From Sarcocystis neurona (lineage: Eukaryota; Apicomplexa; Conoidasida; Eucoccidiorida; Sarcocystidae), in the NCBI GenBank assembly GCA_000727475.1, contig KL647301.1:496001-560000 (forward strand): a stretch of 64,000 nucleotides of DNA, written 5' to 3'. A program made the position numbers and the translations under genes. Under the pieces are notes generated by a model, which saw nothing but the letters and a program-made list of their open reading frames with translations, had not been told where the DNA came from and ran no database searches. This document shows, one piece after another, positions 55,285-64,000 of this stretch; positions within the stretch are counted from its first letter, which is position 1, and each line of letters begins with the position of its first letter.

Positions 55285-56970
55285 CTGATAAACAAAAGCA
55301 GATCCGAAGTCATTAGTCCAGCGTAGTACACATACATCCACACACCGATAGCTGAATACAGAGAAAATCAAACATATACATAGATACAAAGCCTTTAGTT
55401 GACAAGGTATCTAAGTCTTTGAGTTGATGCTTATATGTGTATAAGAGGCATTTGTAAAGGTAGGAGTCTCCCAGTGATGCCGCCTCCTGCGTGCAGGACG
55501 TCCCGCGTGCACCGTTCACCGCTCACTGCGTGACACATTTATACGTTACACGTACACATACGTGTGTAGTACCTGCATCCGACCAGATACAAAGAGAAGG
55601 ATGAGCGAGATAGAGAGAAAGTAGACTTCTACGTTGACGCTTGCGAGAGTGTTCGCAAGAGCTAGGATACAGAGACAAAGGAAAACTTCGTAGCAGGTCT
55701 GCTTTCTAGTCACAAGGCGCTGGCAAATTAGGCCTGATGTGTTATAATTACGATATCAAACATCAGACGAGAAGGTGCTTTATGAGGAATTGCAAAGTTG
55801 AGGGCACGCTTAGTGACACGCATGACCCTCGACGCGTCAGTGAAGTGCAACGGAGGCTGTGCACGCTGAATCCGTCGACAAAACTGGCCGCCCCCAGAAA
55901 TCTTAGAGTGTTTAACGAGAATCGAAAGTAGTAGCTACTCTATGGCTACAGAGGAGAGGATGATGAGGAGAAGGACATAATGGGTAAGTTCAGCGGGCAC
56001 GGCAGGGAAGAGTAGTTGTAGAAGCAGCCGCAGTGGGACAGAGAGAAATACGAGTGCCTGTAGTTGCGGCAGCAGTACTGCGAGTTGTGTGGTGTAGCAG
56101 TACGCGTACTAGCATCCGCTGTAGTTTTTTCTAGCAGTCATACCGATAGTCGTCGTATGAGTACCAGTAGTATTATTACTAAGAATAGAAATGGCAGCGG
56201 CAGGAGGAGGCCCTGACGGCAGAAAGAGCCCTCTGCTATTAGTTCTCAAAAAGTGCCAACGTGTAATAGACGAAGATGGTCACTCTGTTCTACTGGTAGT
56301 AGACAAGCCGCAGTCACACCAGAATTGTGAGTTTTTCATTTTGGTCGCCTTTTCCACACAAATATTTGCCTTACTGGAGATTTTTAAACGCAAAAGCGAA
56401 CGCAAACGTGTCACTCGTGTACTGCAAGGGGGCAGGGGCATCGCAGCAGCCTCCGGTGCTTGCATGGTAATCATGCAGGACGCAGCAGCAGTCTGCTCGT
56501 GGACGTAAGGATTCACATTCGTATATATACAGAGGGAGGAGAAGGAAGGTAACCAGCGCTAGGATTTCTGCTGAATGAGTAATCGTGAGGGATAGGCGTG
56601 TGACAATACCGCAAATACTCAAAGGCTGTTTCAGGTGTACGTGAAAGTGTCCCTGCAGGCGGACTCTGCGGAAGACTCCTCCAGCAGGAAGTAGACTTCC
56701 ACGTAATGCAGAACGAAATAGGCGTGCGTCTAAACATACGCGTAGATACGGCAGGAATAGAGAGAGGAACACGTATTCCTGAACATGTATGTAGGGAGAT
56801 ATATTTATCTACGTAGAGACGTATGCGTCTGCGTAGATCGGCAGATCAGCAATCAATCAAGTGCGTCATTTGCCAGCTGTTGATTGAGAGAGTTCCAAGC
56901 TCGGAAACCTACAGATATCTTTTAATGGAAAAGTACGTATTCACACAAAGACACCCAGACACACACGGTT

Positions 56971-57009
<39 letters not shown>

Positions 57010-60000
57010 GAGAGAGAGAGACAGAGAGAGAGACACGGAACAAGAGCTCTGAAGCAACAAGTCCGTAAATATTTACACAATGTGCGTGCACGCAACAGAG
57101 CCAGAATTCCATGAGTGTATGGGTATAGCTGCGATCGCACTGCCTGGAAAACGCTCCGCTTTAACCTGCATCCAGCTGTCACTTGTGCGGCAATCGTGCT
57201 CCACCTTCACCTCACAGCGACTGCATAGATGTCGTAGCTACAAGTGTACCCGCCTAAATATCCTACACATAAACGTACCACCACAGACGTATAGCCTTTG
57301 GACGCGACCGAGTACTTACATACATGTACGCACCTACATGGATTTATGCATATCCTCGTACTTTCAAGCCTCATGTCGAAGAAGCCGGGTGTTTGGAGGC
57401 AGTTGACGGCTAAGACTTGAGCCACAGACAGTTACCGCCACAGTGTGCATTCACCTGTTTGATAACCAGATGAGGGGGACGTTGATTCCACGTTCATTCA
57501 TATGTGTAGCGGAAGAAAGTGGTCCACGCTGAGAGGCTCAGCTAACAAGATTTCTGCAACTAAGACACCGAAGAATAAGGACACATGCCCAAAATCAGCT
57601 GTCTAGTTAGAAGTGGACTGACACGGCTGATACTCTGGAGGTAGAATGGGTATCTGTTATGATCTAGATGAAAAGCTTTCTCAGCAGCGAAGGATCGCAA
57701 CAGCAGCTAAGCAGTGGAGTGCAGAACTTGCTGCACGTCTCGTGGTAGTTACAAAAGCAGGCTAAGAGTCTTGAATCAGACGTAAGCCAGCCACGCCGTG
57801 TAACACACCAGCCCGTTTCAGCGACGGATTTCAGTCGTGGGCGAAAGTTGGAAGATAATCTATTACGAAGAATAGTGGCGTATCCCGTCGGCAGGGTGTT
57901 CAAGTGTGCACGCATTTCTTGTGAATTAGGGCTCGTACACTGCGGCAGAGCTCAAAGCCGTGCGGAAGTGGCACGTGAAGGCGAAAATGGCGGGTTCAAA
58001 AAACGCAGTTCCACTTGGCAACTTCTCACTCAGCTGGGGATCACGGGCACTGTCTCCCTCGTTGACACTCCACATCGTTTGTGCTAGGAAATTTTTCTTG
58101 TGAACAGAGGCAGACCTGTCCGGTTATCCACGTCGCATCCGGCCCGAGAAGGAAGGCCGCCATTGCTGCCACGTCCTCCGGCTCTCCGATGCTGCAAAGG
58201 CAGGCGCTTGACAACGTTGCCAAACTAAATTTATGCACGTGTGAGCGTTTTTCATGGACAAATATGTCTATACGAACGTAGGTCCATCTCATTTCCAGGC
58301 CACCTGTCTATGTGTACAATTATAACTACTGCGCTGAGGTGCATGAAGTGTACCGTCGGTTCGCACGCGAATGCGCGGCTGGGATTTTAAACGCATCTTA
58401 GTCTACTTCTGGTGCGTCCACCACAAATATGTGACTGACAGAAACCGTGTGTCATCGTGCTGTCACAGACACACGTGGACAAAATCATATATATATATAT
58501 AAAAGGAACTCACCTGCACGGAGGGCGCTGACTTATGAATGTCTAGATGTGTGCTGAAATAGTGAGCGACATTTCTTCCCGATGGGGTAAAGTATTCGAG
58601 GCCTATGCAACTCATCATTAGTGCCCTCCGATGTCGGACGGGTGTGTTTGCCGTCGGTGCCGCTTTAGGTCAAACTTCCTCTCTGCGCAGAAGTTACCGA
58701 ACCAGTCTCGGCGTTTACCTCTTCAAGACTCTCAGGACGCGTACGCATTGAGACGGTGTCCCACAAATTGCATACAAAGTACGCACTTCTGCGGCTCACG
58801 CACGGCCGTGATCCCTTGGGCGCGCCCGTTTGCGATCAAGCACTCCTCTATCTTCACGTCATAACGGACGCTTGCAGGCGTGACCAAAGCTGGTTGTCAT
58901 TCAGCTTCCACGCAGTCACGCATACGCACGCGATACGCGTACGCCCCCTAAAGATATCTTTGTATATATCCGTGGGTACTGGGAGACTGCCGCAGGGAGG
59001 ATGTGCACGGAACTGCTTTTTCCGCGGGAGTCTTACCGTTTCAGCGGGTGCGCATGGGCGTACGATGCCTGACCGGCTTTCGTGACAATATTTTGCACCA
59101 GGGAGGTGTTTGTGAGACTCGGGGCAATGCAGTTCACACGAATAGCAGGAGCTAGTTCAGCAGCCATCTGTACCGTGAGTGACTCGACAGCTCCTACGAC
59201 AGTACAGACACACATCTAGCAACGCATCTTCGTGTTGGAACGTGGTAGAGGAGGAAGAGTGATTGATGGGGTGGCACCTACGGACACATGCAAAATCCGT
59301 GTACGTCGAAGAGCTGCGTAGCTACCTTGGTTCACATAGAAGACTTCTGTGTTCGTGAGGCCAGCGGAGCGCTCGAGCACATCGAAGAGCAGAGGCCCAC
59401 ATTCAGCAGTCATCCGCAGTGGAAGTACGCGACAACCCTTCGCACACCGACGTAATTCATCCGTGATCAATACCTACTGGAGATCACAAAGCCACGTAAA
59501 GACCGTGGAAGAAGCAAAGGACCAGGAAGAGAAACACCTGGAAACGCACACAGGAGAGTCGTACATTTTAGCGTGTGAGGCTGAGACAACAGACAACGAA
59601 AAGAGACAGAAAACGATGCTGAAATGAAGAGAAATGGAACGCAAGCGAAGCCGCGTACCACGACAATCTCTCTGTGCATGGCTTTAGGTGGGAGACAACA
59701 GGGCGGGTACCTCCGAACGAGTGCCGAGACAGCAATGGAGTCGGTTCTGCGTAACAGTGGTGTGAGTACCATGCGCACTTTCTTCCCAGTGCAGCGACCG
59801 AATGCACTGCTGAGCATACACTAATATATGTGTATGTTAACAGGCTAGTGGTACACCTATATGTGCAACTTAAATATTTGCACCTCCGACACTGCCGCCA
59901 AGACTCCTCTTCTAACTACCTCTACTAACTTTACAGCTACAGAAGTGTTTCTCTACGATAATCTGCAAATATCCTGGACCTACTCAAAAATGCGCTGCGT

Positions 60001-62506
60001 GAGATGTATGAGTTTTTACATGCACATAGTTCACACGCGCGTCCAAACATATATGTGTATGCATCGACGGTGTAGCAGGAAACTACAGATACGACTAGTG
60101 ACAGCACGTCAGCCATCTCTCCAGCTAGAGAGAGAACTGCTGACTTGTCGCTGAAACTTTGGCGCAGTCAGCAAGTGACCACTAATCATAAGGTGGCTGA
60201 AATATATATACATATGTACATATGCGCACGCACAGACATTTATATACAAACATATATATATATATATATATGCGTGTATGCTTGTACATGTTAAAAGACT
60301 GCGTTGCCTATATAAGGATAGTACCAATCAATTGCGAGCCCTGCTAAGGAGCCGGACAAGGGAAGACGACGTGCTTCTCTCTGCTTATTGAGGCATGTAT
60401 CTTACATATATACACATATTAAAAATGTGACACGTACGTACACATGCCTATACGTATGTAGAATCCAACGAGCACTGAAGACTTCATCAGACGCGTGCGC
60501 TCCTTTATGTATCGAAATAGGTTAATACGCCTTCGTCAACATACTGACAAATGTACTAATAGAGAATTAATAAACGTACACAGAAGCACACATACGTACA
60601 CATGCGCGTACACAGAGAGGTGTAGTGACACATGAATGACCACAGGTTGTACATCGTTCTGCAGATTCAGGCGCGTACGTAGCGAATTTACGTTCTTCCA
60701 CGTGACGGACATCCACCGGTATACACGCGCACACGCACAGATTTGTGTGCAGGTGTAGTGCACAAGCGTGTACTATTCTGAAGATACGCTTTTGGATATG
60801 GGAAGGCATATCACAACTGCACGGGTGCACACGCCAAGATCTCACCTTTTGCTGCTGCGATGGCAGCGTGATTCTTAAAGCCTTGTCTGGCGGCGACGGA
60901 AGAGAAGAGAACGACGGATCCCTTCGTCTTTTCTAACCTACACAGACCGCAAGGGTGAAGTTTTCTCACATACACCTGGATACATAGCGCAAATGCATAC
61001 GTGTTCATAACAGCCGCACATACATATGTACAAGTTTCCGACGTCCGGCTGATGACGTAGCGGCCCTCAAACACATAAACCCACAACACACAAGGACATA
61101 GCAGGACACATGCCTGCATACGGGCACAACACAGACAGGCACATATTCATCCAGTCGTACAGACGTAATATAACACACATACACACACACACACATACAC
61201 ACACACACACATACAGGTATCACACGTGCACAGGCATACTGCATATCCACTTCTATATACATGCAGACATATACGGTGGTATGCATGTAAGTATGATATA
61301 CGATTACGTGTGCGTATCTCTGTAGTTCTAAGAAGTCTCTTCTGCCCTCAGTGCCATACTTGTGCATACGCACATATCAATACGCACATGTGTATTTCAC
61401 GTTTGTCACAGGCAGGACGACACAGCTTTTACTATAATGGGCAGACACACGCGGGTATGTCTCTTGCAGTTGTCGCTGGAAAGCTATAATTCCTACATAT
61501 CGTTGCATCTGCAGATCCATCTATATCGTAATCGCCGTAGGAACACCTGAATTCGCTGTGCATATACATATATATATATATGTATACATACATGTATACA
61601 CACGTGTATTCAGAATTATTCTGGTGGGGCCACTCCACATACAAATATATTTTTACTTGCATATAAATGACATATATGCTAACTGGGCACCTATACTAGG
61701 GCACGTAAATCTTACCCCTGCAGAACTGTCGACACACGAATATATATATATATATATATTCTGGACAGCGCACGCGAAACACTAACTCACGCGTACGCGT
61801 AACATTCATACAGTTTACAAGTCCTCCATTTACACAGTAAGATGTCCCTGAGTTGACCACTAGCTCTGCAACAGCGGTGCATGTATTTGTATATGTATAT
61901 ACACACAGATGTGTACTTACGCATTCACCTAAGTAGTCTACTTGTGCATTGGTGAATATGAATTCACACGGACACGTACACGGCTATTGATCAGCGCGTC
62001 GATACATAGAGACACACAAATTACCCACGCGGATGTACACGCCTCCTTACTCACCAGACAAGCCTAGACACACATCTGGACAATGTCACATCACAGGTAC
62101 ACACGCAAGGACACGTACCCATGACACACATGACCGTGCAGACACACGCACACACACGCACACACACACACACACATACCTACATGTATTTATATAGGCA
62201 CACACCTATACGTACGTCTAACGACATATATGCATAAATCTGTGTACGATTACACCTTCACGTAGTCCACTCGGAAGACGAGCAGCAAAGCCGCTGTTGC
62301 TCTGGGCACTTCTCTTACGCAGGAGCCGCAGCCTGGACAACCTCGAAAGCTGCCGCAGTATTTAAGGTGAAATGTTTGATCATTTCCAGCCGCGTAACCT
62401 TTTGCAGCGGCTGCAAGGGAATTGAACCGACTGCAAAAGCCACGCCATTGAGCAGACCATTTAGGGCTTCACAAGCTCCTAGGACATTGTCACGGATGCT
62501 GTCCTC
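55225..62506 (-). CDS. Short-chain dehydrogenase/reductase, 5' part missing
   Basis: An NAD(P)-dependent oxidoreductase of the SDR superfamily. Exons, 5' to 3' on the minus strand: 62506-62319, 60937-60846, 59193-59037, 58191-58116, 55284-55225; 573 nt, 191 codons including the stop, all in phase. Seen in order: AVGSIPLQPLQKV, LNTAAAFEVVQAAAPAL, SVVLFSSVAARQG with the catalytic Ser, NHAAIAAAKGAVESL with the Lys, RVNCIAPSLTNT, GEPEDVAAMAAFLL, ATWITGQ and GVDGGRST. The usual YxxxK is IxxxK here. The Rossmann TGxxxGxG segment is not in these exons; it should lie upstream. The substrate is unknown. The fourth intron is 2.8 kb. The end matches bacterial-type SDRs closely, which suggests an organellar or transferred ancestry, but that is inference. 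Confidence 0.9.
56191..56325 (+). CDS. Possible first exon on the plus strand within an SDR intron
   Basis: An ATG at 56191 opens MAAAGGGPDGRKSPLLLVLK and KCQRVIDEDGHSVLLVVDKP, ending at agaatt/gtgagt. No second exon or domain was recognised. It is an isolated candidate inside the 2.8-kb intron of the SDR on the other strand. Confidence 0.3.
58116..58191 (-). CDS. SDR exon: late conserved motif
   Basis: Acceptor gcctttgcag, donor ggacag/gtctgc. IGEPEDVAAMAAFLLGPDAT followed by WITGQ is the near-universal SDR segment G-x-P-E-D-V-A before the last strand. Confidence 0.93.
58783..58863 (-). other. Exon-like frame in an SDR intron
   Basis: The frame YDVKIEECLIANGRAQGITA followed by VREPQK resembles the strand-turn of flavoprotein oxidoreductases (V-E-x-x-L-x-x-x-G-R-A-x-G-V). 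It does not fit the SDR frame. It may be a gene relic, a nested gene or chance. Confidence 0.25.
59037..59193 (-). CDS. SDR exon: helix F and substrate loop
   Basis: Acceptor ctgtcgtag, donor gaaacg/gtaaga. It encodes AVESLTVQMAAELAPAIRVN then CIAPSLTNTSLV and HAHPLK. VNCIAPSLTNT corresponds to the SDR motif V-N-x-I-x-P-G/S-x-x-x-T. Confidence 0.93.
59326..59473 (-). other. Exon-like frame in an SDR intron
   Basis: Between ctccagtag and accaag/gtagct the frame reads LITDELRRCAKGCRVLPLRM, then ECGPLLFDVLERSAGLTNTE. Its phases (0 in, 1 out) exclude it as an SDR cassette exon. No family was recognised. Confidence 0.25.
60846..60937 (-). CDS. SDR exon: catalytic Ser and Lys
   Basis: Acceptor gtctgtgtag, donor gcaaaag/gtgaga. 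It encodes LEKTKGSVVLFSSVAARQGF and KNHAAIAAAK. The Ser of FSS is the expected catalytic Ser; the Tyr position holds Ile. Confidence 0.92.
62319..62506 (-). CDS. SDR exon: strand-4 region and dimer helix
   Basis: Acceptor tatggttcag, donor gctcctgc/gtaaga. It encodes DSIRDNVLGACEALNGLLNG, VAFAVGSIPLQPLQKVTRLE and the helix to AAAP. The canonical NNAG is replaced by a form close to the AVGSI type of some bacterial SDRs. Confidence 0.88.
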
Positions 62507-63338
62507 CTGAACCATATTCACATATATATAAATATATATATACACTTACGTATAAGAAATTTTAGTCTACCCCACATTTCGATATTAATACTGAGAAGCA
62601 CTACGGTTCTCAAATATCCGTGCTCATTCGCAGGTGTACTAGTGTGTGGGCGTACTCGTACGCAGACGGGTTGCTCGGTGTTGTGTACATATTAAGCGTG
62701 TGTGGCGGAAAGAGCGAGACAGAGCTGCAGAATTAGGCATTCGAGCAGATGCACATTATAACGGAAACTCCAGTGGCACAGGGCAAGGGGAACGCTGTTA
62801 TCGGCGGGTCACCGAATGAAGTGACTTCACAATTTTTGCCGAGATATGTGTAAATGTATCTCTGTAGTGATGTGTCCTCACACACGTATTTTTTATGCTC
62901 ACATATTCCTTATAAGGTGGACATGTTTCGAGGTAGTCAAAGGCTTGATTGGGGGGTCGATATGTATTTGTTCAGCTTTGTGGACGTGTAAGGTTGTATG
63001 ATAATAGAGTCTTAACATATACGCGTATCGACCTAGCTATACATTTAAGATTGTGTGTTTACAAAAACATGTGGTTTGCTTTGGCTGCGCTTGTGCACAC
63101 AGTCTTGAAACTATATACACAGCAGACGCGACTGTGTCAAAGCAAAGAAGTTCAGAGGAGGAATGTTACCTGTATTTTCTGAATTCAGGGCGGTCGGCTT
63201 TCACGCATGTTTAGCGGTTAGAAAATGGGTACTTACAGACGCCGATGTGTAGGCACATATGACATACCGTACCGGTATGTACGCCTTCAGTTGTATGCAT
63301 ATGCTCATGATCAAATATCTCTTCCTCTCTCTGTTTCA

Positions 63339-63371
<33 letters not shown>

Positions 63372-64000
63372 CATGTGCATGTTAGTTGCTTTTTTCGAGT
63401 GACAAGCGTGCAGCAGACCGAGGCTACGGATTGTGGGTCAGCCGTCAAATTCTCTATATGAGTTGACGTGTTGCCTCCGGAGCTCGTTAAACCAAGCAGG
63501 AAATAGCATTGTTTCAACTACTACTGCATATCTCACTTATGGTCAGTGCAACCAGTGATAACCGTAAGTGTACTACTTAGAGGGCTAAACGTCTCTCAGC
63601 AGAAGCAACCGTGAATAATCACATGTCACTTCTATATTTGCGCAAGCTCGACTGAAGACGACGATGCGGTAGAAGCAACACTAACAGCGCGCACTCAAGA
63701 GTAAATACGTTCGTGTACTAACACGCATGTCGATACATCGCGTACGCGCGCTGTTGCAACAGTTCGACGCCTAACGGCTGCAAGGAGGACGCAGAGCAGT
63801 TTCGCTTGCTCCATATATGAAACGCTTCTATTGCCATGACGAAGAGAGAGGCATTCGAGAGAAGCTAGACGATCGACAATAAAGGCGGGCATCTTCTTTG
63901 TCCTGTGGGGATGTTGGGCAACAAACAGAAGCTCTAGCAAGCGCGAGCTTCTGACGAAGACAAATGGAAGTCTGCCTAAGTGCAGGGAAAGTTGTGTTGT
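62507..64000. other. Upstream part of the SDR locus
   Basis: Apart from the candidate exon at 63237-63284 no coding block could be fixed. No frame with the SDR glycine motif was found. A CT run followed by TATATA lies at 63336-63372. A minus-strand frame at 63700-63895 (MPAFIVDRLASLECLSLRHG) is open after a good acceptor but unassigned. Confidence 0.4.
63237..63284 (-). CDS. Candidate upstream SDR exon
   Basis: Sixteen codons, phase 0, between aactgaag and a strong donor gtct/gtaagt. AYIPVRYVICAYTSAS could be the strand before EDSIRDNV in the next exon. It is short and unproven. Confidence 0.3.

Noticed and set aside
62763..62854. Short plus frame MHIITETPVAQGKGNAVIGG
   Set aside because: Thirty-four or fewer residues, no partner exon, inside the SDR locus on the other strand.

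Overview
The window looks like nuclear DNA of a coccidian apicomplexan, most like Eimeria. Three signs point there: genes of many small exons, dense CAG/CTG tracts that become runs of Ala, Gln and Ser in proteins, and introns full of TATATATATGTATATA-type microsatellites. The genus is an inference from composition, not from a search. I saw no rRNA, tRNA, CRISPR array or transposase gene.

Three protein genes can be assembled by eye. In each I checked that splice sites and reading phase agree from exon to exon. (1) Minus strand, 21633 down to 3335: a SAS-6 homologue (centriole cartwheel protein) in 13 exons. Its phases close exactly and give about 1571 residues if the ATG at 21633 is the start. 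(2) Plus strand, about 24951 to 51367: a homologue of ASCC2 (Cue3/Rqt3 in yeast) in at least 18 exons. It has the ASCC2 helical core, a CUE ubiquitin-binding domain split over two exons, an acidic stretch and the basic NK..RANH.RK tail; two joins are unresolved. (3) Minus strand, 62506 down to 55225: a short-chain dehydrogenase/reductase whose last five exons close in phase. Its Rossmann start lies upstream, probably beyond 64000.

Layout: 1-3334 has no firm gene. SAS-6 and ASCC2 are divergent, sharing an upstream region at about 21.6-24.9 kb that holds a perfect 20-base palindrome. ASCC2 and the SDR are convergent, with 3.9 kb of mostly featureless sequence between them. The first 46 kb is packed with trinucleotide repeats; from about 51.4 kb these almost vanish, which resembles the repeat-rich and repeat-poor segments described for Eimeria chromosomes. 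The three genes serve unrelated processes (centriole assembly, ribosome quality control or alkylation response, and an unknown redox reaction), as is usual for apicomplexan neighbours.

A useful reading rule emerged: in both repeat-rich genes the triplet tracts read CAG on the sense strand in exons and CTG on the sense strand in introns. Most long Leu/Cys-rich or Gln/Ser-rich open frames in the window are therefore shadows of exons or introns of the opposite strand.
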